NCBI RefSeq assembly: GCF_030679875.1
Contig: NZ_JAUXSP010000021.1
Coordinates: 186,001-250,000, forward strand
Length of the DNA stretch: 64,000 nucleotides
Reading direction: 5' to 3'
Source: Phenylobacterium sp.
Lineage (GTDB): Bacteria > Pseudomonadota > Alphaproteobacteria > Caulobacterales > Caulobacteraceae
In this document: one piece after another, positions 1 to 8,750 of the stretch
Position numbering within the stretch: position 1 is the stretch's first letter
Layout of the letters: every line of letters begins with the position of its first letter
Made by a program: the position numbers and the translations under genes
Notes under the pieces: model-generated
What the model saw: only the letters and a program-made list of their open reading frames with translations
The model's database searches: none
What the model was told of the DNA's origin: nothing

Positions 1-2425
1 GCCGGCGGTCGGCGTTGAGCTGGCGCGGCAGGATGGTGGAGCGCGTGCCGTTGATCGTCACCAGGGCCTGCTCGGGCCGGCGGTCCATCAGATAGATGAG
101 GGCCAGATCCGTGGCCACCTGGGCCCGGGGCACGCCGTCCAGCCGGTTGTCCACCTGATAGGCCAGGAGGTCAGCAGCCTGGTTCAGCAGGTCTACATCC
201 ACCAGGCGACGGACCAGACGGCGGACCATCATGTCCCCGTCGGCGCCGAGGGGGGTCAGGTCTTTGAAGTCGAAAAAGAGGGCGAGCGCCTGGACTGGCT
301 CCAGGCCGTCGGCCAGGCCGTCCAGAAACAGGGCCCGGAAGGCGCTGCCGAGGTCAGCCTGAAGTCCCATCGCCTCAGGCAGGTCGGGCAGTCGCTGACC
401 CGCTGAACGCAGGGCTTCCAGGGCCTCGCGATATCGGCCCTGGCTGAGATAAAGGCGACCCAGCGCCCGGATCGTCGCCAGTTCCGTGCCGTCCCCGCGC
501 CAGCGGAAGCGCAGGCTGTCATAGGCCGCGGTCGCCTGGAGCGGGGTGATCGCGCCTTCCTCGAACCGGATGCGCGTGGCGTTCAGCAGGGCCGGGGCCG
601 AGAGATAGTCCACCGGGGCCGTGGCCACCGCCTGGTAGATACGCAGGGCCCGGCCGGTCTGGCCCCGCTTTTCGGCCAGCTCGGCCTGCAGCAGGCGAAC
701 AGCGAGCTCTTCGAGGGCGTCGGTGTCTTCGGCGAGCGCCATGCGGATCCGGGAATCGGCGCCGTCGAGGTCGCCCATCTCCAGCGCCGCCTTGGCGTCG
801 GCCCGGGCGAAGCGCTGACGCCAGACGGCGGGGAACTGATTAAAGGCCGCGGCGCCAGCGGCGAATTCCTTGCGGGTCTCGGGCCATTGCGCGGTCTGGC
901 CCGCCAGATAGGAACGCCAGAGGGCGGCGGCCGGATCGTTGGACAGGGCCGGGGCGGAAAAGTCGGCGCTGGCCTCCTTGTAGCGTCGCGCCATGACCCT
1001 GGAGATGCCCCGCAGGCCACGGAACTCGGCGTCCCCCAGCAGGGAGGGATGCAGGCGCGCCACGTCGTTCAGGACCCCGATGGCCTCGAATGAAAGCTCG
1101 GTGCCGACCAGGAAGCGGGCCAGGGCCATCCGGGCGGCGACCTTGCTCTGCTGGCCGTCCAGACCCTCTTCGGCCGCGGCCGTGACCAGGGCGTTGTAGC
1201 GCGACATGAAGCCGCCCGACCCGGTCTTGGGCCAGTTGTCATAGTCCACAAGGGCGGGACGACCCGCCGGCATGGGGGCGCCGACCGGGGCCTCGTTACG
1301 ACGGGCGGCCACCGTCGGCGAGGAGAGGGCCAGGCCCGTCGGCCGGCCAATAGCCACCAGATCGCCATCCCTCGACAGGGTGATGTCCTCGGCGAAGGAC
1401 TCCATGGCCAAGCCCTGGGCGGAGGGCAGCAGGGCCATCTGCACAAATTCCCGCCTGGACGGCAGGCCCTTGGCCGGGCCCAGGGCCATGGCCACGGTCA
1501 GGGTGTCGCCGACCATGGAGTCGGGAACACGCACGATGCGGGTCACCCCGGACACAGCCGCCGTCAGGCTGGCCGGGCCGCCGGTTTCGTCTCGACGCAC
1601 GCTGATGACGGAGGGCTGGGGCTGGGCGCCGGCGCCCAGGGCGATGATCCAGGTGTTCCCCTCGCTGATGGCGAAAACCGGCGTGCCCTGCGGGCTGGCG
1701 ATCCGGACAGCGGAATAGTCAGGGCCCCGGAAGGCTTCCATGCGGGAGAACTGCAGCAAGCCCCGCGGCGCCTTGGAGACGTCGAGGCGGGCCGGGGCGT
1801 CGAACACCACCCACACGGCGTCGCCCCGGCGGAACACCGCCGCTCCAGCCGGCGCGGCCCAGGGAAAGCGCAGGACCGCCTGGGCGCCCTCCAGCCTGGC
1901 GTCGAGGCGCACAACCCCGTCCGCGGGAACCGGATTGGGGCGATTGGGCGGCGGCTCCAGGGGGGTGGACGCCGGCGGCGCAGCCGCGACCTTGGATTCA
2001 GGGGCCTTGGCGGTCTCGACCGCCGGCTTGACCGCGATATTGACGAAGGCGGCGCCGTCGGCCTGGCCGAGTCGGGCCTCGAACCCCTCCTCCAGGGTCA
2101 GGTCGAGCTCGAGCACACCGCCCACATGGCGCACTTGGGCGGTCTTCAAGCCCCGCGGCGGTGAGACCCGAAGCCGGGAGATGTCGGGATTGGCGTCGCG
2201 GGAAAAGCGCAGGGTCAGCACCGACCCTGCCTGCCGGCTGGTCACCCGCGCAGCGCCCCGCCAGTGGAATTCGATGCGTGAAAAGCCACGCGCCTGCGCC
2301 ACCCGGACCTCAAGCGCCTCGGCGGCCGCGGGCGCCGCGGCCTGGGCCAGCACGCCCGCAGGCGTCGCCGTGGCCAGGATGCAGGCCGCCGCGACGCCGG
2401 AGCGCAGGGTCCGACGCAGGGTCAT
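1..2425 (-). CDS. Exported TPR-repeat protein of the fliL-fliM flagellar operon (C-terminus beyond window)
   Basis: The frame opens at an ATG at 2425 and stays open to base 1, giving about 808 codons with no stop, so the C-terminus is missing. The N-terminus is a clear signal peptide (basic start, hydrophobic stretch, Ala-rich cleavage region near residue 28). Residues about 35-200 look beta-rich and end in a Pro-rich linker. From about residue 395 onward the sequence is helical with TPR-like spacing. The start lies 4 bases after the stop of the MotE-like gene, so it is the last visible gene of the fliL-fliM operon. The position implies a periplasmic role in flagellar assembly or motor function; that is inference, because I do not recognise a characterised homologue. 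Confidence 0.8.
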   Translation of the reverse strand, partial: MTLRRTLRSGVAAACILATATPAGVLAQAAAPAAAEALEVRVAQARGFSRIEFHWRGAARVTSRQAGSVLTLRFSRDANPDISRLRVSPPRGLKTAQVRHVGGVLELDLTLEEGFEARLGQADGAAFVNIAVKPAVETAKAPESKVAAAPPASTPLEPPPNRPNPVPADGVVRLDARLEGAQAVLRFPWAAPAGAAVFRRGDAVWVVFDAPARLDVSKAPRGLLQFSRMEAFRGPDYSAVRIASPQGTPVFAISEGNTWIIALGAGAQPQPSVISVRRDETGGPASLTAAVSGVTRIVRVPDSMVGDTLTVAMALGPAKGLPSRREFVQMALLPSAQGLAMESFAEDITLSRDGDLVAIGRPTGLALSSPTVAARRNEAPVGAPMPAGRPALVDYDNWPKTGSGGFMSRYNALVTAAAEEGLDGQQSKVAARMALARFLVGTELSFEAIGVLNDVARLHPSLLGDAEFRGLRGISRVMARRYKEASADFSAPALSNDPAAALWRSYLAGQTAQWPETRKEFAAGAAAFNQFPAVWRQRFARADAKAALEMGDLDGADSRIRMALAEDTDALEELAVRLLQAELAEKRGQTGRALRIYQAVATAPVDYLSAPALLNATRIRFEEGAITPLQATAAYDSLRFRWRGDGTELATIRALGRLYLSQGRYREALEALRSAGQRLPDLPEAMGLQADLGSAFRALFLDGLADGLEPVQALALFFDFKDLTPLGADGDMMVRRLVRRLVDVDLLNQAADLLAYQVDNRLDGVPRAQVATDLALIYLMDRRPEQALVTINGTRSTILPRQLNADRR

Positions 2426-2429
2426 GGTC

Positions 2430-3206
2430 TTAGCCGCCAGCCTTGGCCGCAGGCGCGGCGGGGCGTGGCGCGTTCTGGGCCGCGGCGCTTTCCGTGGCCC
2501 CCAGGGCCTTGCCCAGGGCGCGGGCGGCTTCGAAGCGGCTGGCGAGGCTCTCAGTCAGACGCTTGGCCTCGGCGGGGGGCATGGCCGCCAGCATGGCCGA
2601 CAGGGCGCGCTCCTTCATCGCCGCAGCGATAGGCAAGCGCACGGAGTCGTCGAGCACCGTCATGCGGGCGGCGGAATCCTTGGGCTTCATGCCCTCAAAG
2701 ACCTTCACCATGCGGGCGACCTCCGTGTTCTCGCGAACCTCGGCCTCGCCCATGAGGCTTTCAATGTCGGTCTTGAGGCCGCTCAGGGCCTTCACCTTGG
2801 CGTCCAACTTGGCTTCCGCCGCGGCCATCAAGGCCAGTTGGGTCTCCATGGACTGCTCGCGGGCGTCCAGCTGGCCCCGGCGCTCACCCAGGCTTTGCAG
2901 CACCTGCAGCTCGGCCGGCGATAGTCCGGCCTCCCGGGCCAGCTCCGCCGCCGTCGGGGCGCAGGCCGCCACGGGCTTGGGAAGGGTCGAGGCGGCCGCA
3001 TTGGTCGCCTCCCCGGTTGGCGCCGCTTCAGCCGCGCCGGCGGCTTCGCCGGCCTTGCCCGCGCCATCGCTCACCGCCTCCTGGGCGAAGGCGCGCGCGC
3101 CAGACAGGAGATCAGGGAGGGCCTGGGCCCCGGCCAGGGCGTTGACCACCAGGACGCCGCCGATCGCGACGCCGACAATGGGCAGGATGCGGGGAACAGA
3201 CTTCAT
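2430..3206 (-). CDS. motE: MotE-like flagellar motility chaperone
   Basis: A 258-residue protein with one N-terminal membrane segment (about residues 8-28), an Ala-rich linker, a predicted coiled coil (about 105-165) and a C-terminal domain of the MgtE-N/MotE type (EGMKPKDSAARMTVL, then AAMPPAEAKRL). In rhizobia MotE is a periplasmic chaperone for the stator protein MotC. Whether the Caulobacter-type protein does this is not established. The ATG overlaps the stop of the preceding gene (ATGA), which indicates translational coupling. Downstream lies the TPR gene, 4 bases away. Family assignment is fairly safe; the exact partner is inferred. Confidence 0.8.
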   Translation of the reverse strand: MKSVPRILPIVGVAIGGVLVVNALAGAQALPDLLSGARAFAQEAVSDGAGKAGEAAGAAEAAPTGEATNAAASTLPKPVAACAPTAAELAREAGLSPAELQVLQSLGERRGQLDAREQSMETQLALMAAAEAKLDAKVKALSGLKTDIESLMGEAEVRENTEVARMVKVFEGMKPKDSAARMTVLDDSVRLPIAAAMKERALSAMLAAMPPAEAKRLTESLASRFEAARALGKALGATESAAAQNAPRPAAPAAKAGG

Positions 3207-3718
3207 CGACGGCCTCGGCTCAGATGGCCCGCGGCCTCAGCCGGGGGGGTGTCGAACAGGTCTTCTTCCAGGGCGCGCGCCATCTTGGACAGGGGGCGGC
3301 CGGGACGCGGAATCGGGGCGATCTCGCGCTCGGTCTCGGCGCGGGGGCGCGGGGGACGCAGTTCATGGGCACCTGACAACAGGGCGCCCAGCCGGCGCTC
3401 GGCGGCGCGCTCCGCCGCCTCGGCTTCCGCCAGCGCCGGCCCTTCGCGAACCTGCCGCTCGAGGCGGGCGCTGAGCTGGCGTGCTTCGGTGACGCGATCA
3501 TCCAGGGTCTCGGCGGCCTCATCGGTGGCCGCGCGCAGATCCGCCAGGCCCTGCTCGGCCCGCCGGGCGGCGGCGTCGAGCTCCGCGACAGCCAGGGCGA
3601 ACCCCTCGTGGCTGTCGCGCAGGGCCTTGAGCCGCCGGTTCAGACGCCACCCCATGATCAGGGCGGCCGCCAGCAGGACCGCCAGCATGAGATTCATCGA
3701 GATCGCCACCAGACTCAT
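3203..3718 (-). CDS. pflI: PflI-like flagellar placement protein (DUF6468 type)
   Basis: A 171-residue bitopic protein: a membrane segment at about residues 3-25, a long charged helix or coiled coil (about 30-115), and a Pro/Arg-rich tail (about 118-150). In Caulobacter the gene next to fliM that encodes such a protein is, as I recall, pflI, which marks the pole where the flagellum is built. The name here rests on gene position and architecture, not on an alignment. The start codon overlaps the fliM stop (TGATG) and the stop overlaps the motE start, so fliM, this gene and motE are tightly coupled. Confidence 0.65.
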   Translation of the reverse strand: MSLVAISMNLMLAVLLAAALIMGWRLNRRLKALRDSHEGFALAVAELDAAARRAEQGLADLRAATDEAAETLDDRVTEARQLSARLERQVREGPALAEAEAAERAAERRLGALLSGAHELRPPRPRAETEREIAPIPRPGRPLSKMARALEEDLFDTPPAEAAGHLSRGRR

Positions 3719-4779
3719 CAGATCCTCTGCACGGCTTTGCGGGCCTGCGGCGAGAGGGGAGCCTCGACGCGGACGGCGATGTTGTGGTTGCGGCGGCCCA
3801 TGTGACCGCGGGTCAGGGGAATGGTTCCAGCCCGCAGCTCCACCGGGCTCTCCGGCGTGGCGTTGAGCACGATGGTCTCGCCCACCTGCAGATCCAGCAG
3901 CCGCTGGAGGGGTATCTGCAGCTCGTCCAGGACGCAGCGGACCTCCAACTGGGTGGTCCAGAGCTCGGTGGCCAGGTGGCCTTCCCAGATGTTGTCGCGG
4001 CCGAACTTCTCGCCCATGAACTGCTGCAGCAGCATCTTCCGGATGGGCTCCAGGGTCGCATAGGGCAGCAGCAACTCGATGCGGCCGCCCCGGTCCTCCA
4101 TGTCGATGCGCAGCTTGACCAGGATGGCGGCGTTGGCGGGCCTGGCGATGGCGGCGAAGCGCGGATTGGTCTCCAACCGGTCCAGGACGAAGGACACCGG
4201 CGTCAGGGGCTCGAAGGCGGCCCGGGCGTCCGCCAGCACGACCTCGACCATCCGCTGGACCAGCACCCGCTCGATCGTGGTGTAGGGCCGGCCTTCGATG
4301 CGCATGGCCGCCGTGCCCCGACGACCGCCCAGCAGAACATCGACGATGGAATAGATCAGGTTCGAGTCGACCGTCAGAAGGCCGTAGTTCTCAAGCTGCT
4401 CAGCCTTGAACACCGCCAGGATGGCCGGCAGCGGGATGGAATTCAGGTAGTCCCCGAACCGGATCGAGGAAATGTTGTCGAGGCTGACCTCGACATTGTC
4501 TGAGGTGAAGTTGCGCAGGGACGTCGTCATCAACCGCACCAGGCGGTCAAAGACGATTTCCAGCATGGGCAGCCGCTCGTAGGAGACCAGCGCAGAATTG
4601 ATGATCGCCCGGATGCCGGTGCGCTCAGAGGCTTCGTCATCAGTGAGGTCAAAGCCAAGAAGGCTGTCGATCTCATCCTGATTGAGGATGCGCTCGGTCC
4701 CGGCGAACGGATCAGAATCACCGCCGGCGCCCCAGGCGTCAGCTCCGGTGTCTGCGGACATGTCGTTGTCGTCTGCCAT
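3718..4779 (-). CDS. fliM: Flagellar motor switch protein FliM
   Basis: A 353-residue C-ring protein that binds phosphorylated CheY and sets rotation direction. The N-terminus carries the conserved CheY-binding peptide (ILNQDEIDSLLGFD, about residues 33-46). The middle CheC-like domain follows (SYERLPMLEIVFDR onward), and the C-terminal SpoA/FliN-like domain contains LQVGETIVLN and ends near residue 353. It lies 32 bases downstream of fliL and overlaps the next gene by one base. Length and motif order match the family. The far N-terminus is acidic and slightly longer than in enterics, as is usual in this group. Confidence 0.97.
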   Translation of the reverse strand: MADDNDMSADTGADAWGAGGDSDPFAGTERILNQDEIDSLLGFDLTDDEASERTGIRAIINSALVSYERLPMLEIVFDRLVRLMTTSLRNFTSDNVEVSLDNISSIRFGDYLNSIPLPAILAVFKAEQLENYGLLTVDSNLIYSIVDVLLGGRRGTAAMRIEGRPYTTIERVLVQRMVEVVLADARAAFEPLTPVSFVLDRLETNPRFAAIARPANAAILVKLRIDMEDRGGRIELLLPYATLEPIRKMLLQQFMGEKFGRDNIWEGHLATELWTTQLEVRCVLDELQIPLQRLLDLQVGETIVLNATPESPVELRAGTIPLTRGHMGRRNHNIAVRVEAPLSPQARKAVQRI

Positions 4780-4811
4780 GGCGAAATCTCAACTGAAGCC
4801 GCGAGCGCGGA

Positions 4812-5417
4812 TCAGTTGATGAGCATCTCCTCGATCAGAACGGCGTTCACCTTGGCCGGCGCAATGACCAGATTCACCCGACGCAGGATCTCCATGCGAA
4901 GCTGATAGCTTCCCTGGCTGCCCGACAGATCCTCGGGCCGTAACTCGCGCAGGAAGGTCTGGAACATGTCCTGCAGCCGGGGAAGGTTGGGATCCAGTTC
5001 AGTGGCCACGCCGTCGTCGGGGAGCTCCAGCGTCAGGCGCAGCTTCAGGAAGGTGGCCTTGCCCTCTGGGGTCTGCATGTTCACGACGATGTCGGGCATG
5101 GTGTAGAAGACCACCCCATCGGGACCAGGACGGATCACCGCCGGGCTTGCCGGCGCGTCGCCGTCCTTGCCTTTGCCCTTCTCGGCTTTCTCAGTCTTCG
5201 CCTTTTCGGCCTTCTCCGCCTCGGCGCCCTCGGCGGCTGGCTTGGGCCCCAGCAGCATGAACGCCCCCGCGCCGCCGCCGCCCAGGACCACAAGCGCGCC
5301 AACCCCGGCGATGATCAGCAGCTTGAGCGGCGGCTTCTTCTTGGCCGGCGCGCCTTCGCCATCGAGGGCGGCTTCGTCGCCATCGACAGGGGCTTGCTTG
5401 TCCTTGGACTTGGCCAC
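4812..5417 (-). CDS. fliL: Flagellar basal body-associated protein FliL
   Basis: A 201-residue single-pass membrane protein that associates with the stator and basal body. The start is a GTG at 5417 preceded by AAGGAG at a suitable distance. Order: a charged cytoplasmic tail; a membrane segment about residues 33-57; a linker made mostly of Lys, Glu and Ala (about 60-88); then the FliL periplasmic domain (VFYTMPDIVVNMQT to the C-terminal EEMLIN). It is the first gene of the leftward operon, divergent from flgF across 216 bases. The Lys/Glu linker is low complexity and probably flexible. Confidence 0.96.
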   Translation of the reverse strand: MAKSKDKQAPVDGDEAALDGEGAPAKKKPPLKLLIIAGVGALVVLGGGGAGAFMLLGPKPAAEGAEAEKAEKAKTEKAEKGKGKDGDAPASPAVIRPGPDGVVFYTMPDIVVNMQTPEGKATFLKLRLTLELPDDGVATELDPNLPRLQDMFQTFLRELRPEDLSGSQGSYQLRMEILRRVNLVIAPAKVNAVLIEEMLIN

Positions 5418-5507
5418 GCGCGCGGCTCCTTAGAATCTTACCCCTCACCCATGCCGCAGCGGTGGTTAAGGATAGGTTTTTACACCTGTTAACGGCGGCC
5501 GATCCTG

Positions 5508-5526
5508 CCCGGCAGTTTCCGCCAGG
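5508..5526. promoter_or_regulatory. FlbD/ftr-like inverted repeat between fliL and flgF
   Basis: CCCGGC, 7 bases, GCCAGG forms an imperfect inverted repeat about 75-95 bases upstream of the expected flgF transcription start. In Caulobacter the sigma-54 activator FlbD binds ftr enhancer elements at roughly this distance. The similarity is from memory of the element and not scored. Confidence 0.35.
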
Positions 5527-5574
5527 GGGGCGAAATTAACCTTCTTAAATCTTGTTTTTGTTCGCCTTTCTGGC

Positions 5575-5590
5575 TGGCCCGAAGCTTGCA
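5575..5590 (+). promoter_or_regulatory. Sigma-54 promoter of flgF
   Basis: TGGCCCG, 4 bases, TTGCA. The GG (5576-5577) and GC (5588-5589) doublets are separated by exactly 10 bases, as required for a -24/-12 promoter. One base differs from the TGGCACG-N4-TTGCW consensus. Transcription should start near 5602, about 32 bases before the flgF ATG. In Caulobacter the flgF operon is a late-basal-body class driven by sigma-54. Confidence 0.8.
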
Positions 5591-5633
5591 GGCGACAGGT
5601 GTGAAATCCTGTCGCACCCAGGGAGGCGAGTAG

Positions 5634-6371
5634 ATGGACAATGCGATCTATGTCGGCCTGTCGCGCCAGATGGTGCTGCGGCGCGAGCTGGACCTCATCG
5701 CCAACAATGTCGCCAACGCCGACACGGTGGGCTTCAAGGTTGAGTCCCTGATGGCCCGCGCAGAGCCCGGCGCCCCGGCCTACACCGAAGGCGCCCCCCG
5801 CCCGGTCAAGTTCGTGATCGACGGCGGCGTCGCCCGCGATTTCGGCCAGGGCGGGCTGTTCAGTACGGGTTCGGATCTCGACCTGGGCATCGAAGGCCAA
5901 GGCTTCTTCGAGGTCACCACCGACGATGGCCCCCGCTACACCCGGGACGGCCGTTTCCGCCTGGACGAGCTGGGCCGCATCACCAACCAGGCCGGCCAGC
6001 CCCTGGCCGGGGAAGGCGGCGGCGAGATCGTCATCAATCCTGAGGACGGTAAGGTCACCATCGGCCCCGATGGCACGATCAGCCAGGGCGAAAACCAGCT
6101 GGGCCGCGTCGGCGTCGTGCGGTTCGACGATCTCTCGGTCCTGGAAAAGACTGGCGACAACCTGCTGCGCAACACATCCAACCTCCCGGCCGAGGCGGCG
6201 CCCGACGTGCGGGTCCGCCAGGGCATGCTGGAGAGCTCCAACGTCAAGCCCATCCTGGAGATCACCCGGCTGATCGAAGTCACCCGGGCCTACGAGAGCA
6301 TCACCAAGATGATGGAATCCTCCGCCGACCTGTCCCGACGCGCTGTCGAGCGCATGGGTCGGGCGAACTAG
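5634..6371 (+). CDS. flgF: Flagellar proximal rod protein FlgF
   Basis: A 245-residue rod protein of the periplasm-spanning axle. The N-terminus has the shared rod/hook pattern (RRELDLIANNVANADTVGFK) and the C-terminus the matching helix (LIEVTRAYESITKMM). The central part has the FlgE/F/G-like fold signature (GQGFFEVTTDDGPRYTRDGRF). The ATG at 5634 follows GGGAGGCGAG. It is the first gene of the rightward flgF-flgG-flgA-flgH set and is preceded by a sigma-54 promoter. flgG starts 23 bases after its stop. Confidence 0.96.
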   Translation: MDNAIYVGLSRQMVLRRELDLIANNVANADTVGFKVESLMARAEPGAPAYTEGAPRPVKFVIDGGVARDFGQGGLFSTGSDLDLGIEGQGFFEVTTDDGPRYTRDGRFRLDELGRITNQAGQPLAGEGGGEIVINPEDGKVTIGPDGTISQGENQLGRVGVVRFDDLSVLEKTGDNLLRNTSNLPAEAAPDVRVRQGMLESSNVKPILEITRLIEVTRAYESITKMMESSADLSRRAVERMGRAN

Positions 6372-6394
6372 AGCTCTTAGAGAAGGTCTTCACC

Positions 6395-7177
6395 ATGCAG
6401 GCACTTCGCACCGCCGCGACGGGCATGTCCGCCCAGCAGCTGAACGTCGAGGTCATCTCGAACAACATCGCCAACATGAACACGGTGGGCTTCAAGAAGC
6501 AGCGCGCCGAGTTCCAGGATCTGCTCTATCACACGATCGAGCGCGCCGGCGCCATGGCCGCCGAAGGCGCCATCGTGCCCACCGGCGTGCAGATCGGCGG
6601 CGGGGTGAAGGCCGGATCGGTCTATCGCATCACCGAGCAGGGCGCCGTCACCCAGACGGGCAATCCCTACGACATGGCCATCAGTGGCCGGGGGTTCTTC
6701 CAGGTGCTGATGCCGTCCGGCGAGACCGCCTACACCCGGGCCGGCAACCTGTCGCTGAACGCCGATGGTCAGCTGGTGACCGAGGACGGATACGCGCTCC
6801 AGCCGGCGATCGCCGTGCCCGGCGACGCCACATCCATCTCCATCTCCAAGAGCGGTGAGGTCCAGGCCATCCGGGAAGGTCAGGCCGACGCCGAGGTTGT
6901 GGGCCAGATCGAGCTGGCCAATTTCGTCAATGAAGCCGGCCTCAGCGCCATCGGCGACAACCTCCTGGTGGAGACCGCCGCCAGCGGGCCGGCCAATGTC
7001 GGCGCGCCGGGAGCGATTGGATTCGGCAACCTGCTCCAGGGCTATACCGAGGCCTCCAATGTGGACGCCGTCACTGAAATCACCGCGTTGATCATCGCCC
7101 AGCGGGCCTATGAGATGAACTCCAAGGTCATCTCCGCCGCCGATGAGATGCTGCAAGCCGCCAATGCGGTGAAGTGA
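6395..7177 (+). CDS. flgG: Flagellar distal rod protein FlgG
   Basis: A 260-residue distal rod subunit. N-terminal motif (MQALRTAATGMSAQQLNVEV, then NNIANMNTVGFK), the central GRGFFQVLMPSGETAYTRAG segment and the C-terminal LIIAQRAYEMNSKVISAADE are all typical. The segment QRAEFQDLLYHTIERAG just after the N-terminal helix is the FlgG-specific region that distinguishes it from hook protein. The stop overlaps the start region of flgA, indicating coupling. Full length for the family. Confidence 0.97.
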   Translation: MQALRTAATGMSAQQLNVEVISNNIANMNTVGFKKQRAEFQDLLYHTIERAGAMAAEGAIVPTGVQIGGGVKAGSVYRITEQGAVTQTGNPYDMAISGRGFFQVLMPSGETAYTRAGNLSLNADGQLVTEDGYALQPAIAVPGDATSISISKSGEVQAIREGQADAEVVGQIELANFVNEAGLSAIGDNLLVETAASGPANVGAPGAIGFGNLLQGYTEASNVDAVTEITALIIAQRAYEMNSKVISAADEMLQAANAVK

Positions 7178-7935
7178 TGATGATCCTCCGTCACCTCACG
7201 ATCGCCGCCGCCCTTTGGTTGGCCGCCGCGCCCATCGCCCAGGCCGCCCAGCCGGTGAGCCTGAAGGCCGAGACCGTGGATTCGGACGGGGTCGTCACCC
7301 TCGGCGACCTGTTCGACGGCGCCGGATCGGCCGCCGCGGTCAGGGTCGCAGCCAAGCCCGGGCTCAGCGTCGTGCTCGACGCCGGCGCAGTGCAGCAACT
7401 GGCGCGCCGCGCAGGCCTGCACTGGGCCAACGCCGAGGGCGTCCGCCGCATTGTGGTCCGCACCGGCGCCGACAGCGGAACCGCCACGTCCGTCTCGGCC
7501 CGCGCCGGCAATGTGGAAGTGCTGACCTATGCCCGCAGCCTGTCGACCGGCGACATTGTCCAGCCCGAGGATCTGATCTGGGGCAAGGCGGCGATGGCCC
7601 CAACCGACGCGCCGCACGACGCCGAAGCGATCATCGGGCTCGCCGCCCGCCGCCCCCTCCGCGCCGGGTCGGTCGTCGCCGCCCGGGACGTCACCGCCCC
7701 ACAGGTGATCGCCGCGGGCGACATCGTCACCCTGACCTATGAGGCGGCCGGAATGGTGCTGAGCGTCAAGGCCAAGGCCATGGGCCGCGCCGCCCAGGGC
7801 GAAGGCTTCGCCGCCCAGAACCTGACCACCAAGCGCACGGTCCAGGCCGTGGCCACCGGCCCCGGCCAGGCCGCCGTCGGCCCTGGCGCCGATCAGATGC
7901 TGGCCAGCCCGGCCGCCCGCTACGCCCTGCGTTGA
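7177..7935 (+). CDS. flgA: Flagellar P-ring assembly chaperone FlgA
   Basis: A periplasmic chaperone required for FlgI P-ring formation. The translation start is ambiguous within GTG-ATG-ATG at 7174-7182; the ATG at 7177 overlaps the flgG stop as TGATG and is preferred. A Sec signal peptide spans about residues 1-22. The C-terminal half is the SAF-type domain (EVLTYARSLSTGDIVQPEDLIW, then ARRPLRAGSVV and GMVLSVKAKAMGRAAQGE). About 252 residues. Next gene flgH begins 23 bases later. Confidence 0.93.
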   Translation: MMILRHLTIAAALWLAAAPIAQAAQPVSLKAETVDSDGVVTLGDLFDGAGSAAAVRVAAKPGLSVVLDAGAVQQLARRAGLHWANAEGVRRIVVRTGADSGTATSVSARAGNVEVLTYARSLSTGDIVQPEDLIWGKAAMAPTDAPHDAEAIIGLAARRPLRAGSVVAARDVTAPQVIAAGDIVTLTYEAAGMVLSVKAKAMGRAAQGEGFAAQNLTTKRTVQAVATGPGQAAVGPGADQMLASPAARYALR

Positions 7936-7958
7936 TCCCGTTGAGAAGAGACCTCGCC

Positions 7959-8690
7959 ATGCGCCTCGCCACCCTCGCCATCCTCGCCCTGCTGCCGCTT
8001 GGCGCCTGCTCGACCGTCCAGGAGGCCGTCGCGGGGCCGGACCTCACCCCCGTGCGCTATCCCGCCGCCCTGGTTCCGCAACAGCAGGTGATCCTGGCCT
8101 CCGCCAATCAGCCCATGCCGAGCCAGGCTTCGGCCAACTCCCTGTGGCGCACAGGCGCCCGGGCCTTCTTCCTTGACCAGCGGGCCAACCGGGTCGGTGA
8201 CATCGTCACCGTCCAGATCGAGATTGACGACCGGGCCCAGACCTCGAACTCCACCAGCACCAATCGCAGCGGCGGCATGCAGGCCGGCGTGCCGACCTTC
8301 TTTGGTCTGGAATCCAGCCTGGGCCGCATTTTGCCCGGCGCCTTCGACCCGGCCAACGCGATCTCCAGCAGTTCGAGCTCCAACAACTCCGGCTCCGGCT
8401 CGGTGTCTCGCGCCGAGAAGATCAACCTGGTCATCGCCGCCGTCGTCACCGCCGTGCTGCCCAATGGCAATATGATGATCCAGGGCACCCAGGAGGTGCG
8501 CACCAATGGCGAGGTTCGGCAGCTGTCGGTGGCCGGAATCATCCGCCCGGAGGACATCACCTCGTCCAACACCATCCGCCATTCGCAGATCGCAGAGGCG
8601 CGCATCAGCTACGGCGGTCGGGGCGACATCAGCCGGGTCCAGCGAACCCCGGCCGGTCAGGCCATCGTGGAGAGCTTCTCCCCCTTCTGA
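7959..8690 (+). CDS. flgH: Flagellar L-ring lipoprotein FlgH
   Basis: An outer-membrane lipoprotein forming the L-ring bushing around the rod. I place the start at the ATG at 7959, since a purine-rich ribosome site (GAGAAGAG) precedes it and the protein then begins with a lipoprotein signal ending in the lipobox LGAC. Family signatures: SLWRTGARAFFLDQRANRVGDIVTV, a Ser-rich segment, KINLVIAAVVTAVLPNGNM and EVRTNGEVRQLSVAGIIRPED. The C-terminus is SFSPF, as is common in FlgH. 243 residues. Confidence 0.95.
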   Translation: MRLATLAILALLPLGACSTVQEAVAGPDLTPVRYPAALVPQQQVILASANQPMPSQASANSLWRTGARAFFLDQRANRVGDIVTVQIEIDDRAQTSNSTSTNRSGGMQAGVPTFFGLESSLGRILPGAFDPANAISSSSSSNNSGSGSVSRAEKINLVIAAVVTAVLPNGNMMIQGTQEVRTNGEVRQLSVAGIIRPEDITSSNTIRHSQIAEARISYGGRGDISRVQRTPAGQAIVESFSPF

Positions 8691-8750
8691 CGAGGCGCCA
8701 TGAACCGAACGGCGTGCGGCGAGTTTGCTTCTCTGAAGGAGACGCCCACC

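Noticed and set aside
5466..5480. TTAA-N7-TTTT resembling a CtrA box for fliL
   Set aside because: Only half of the consensus is met; the nearby TTAA pair at 5536-5548 has a spacer of 5, not 7.
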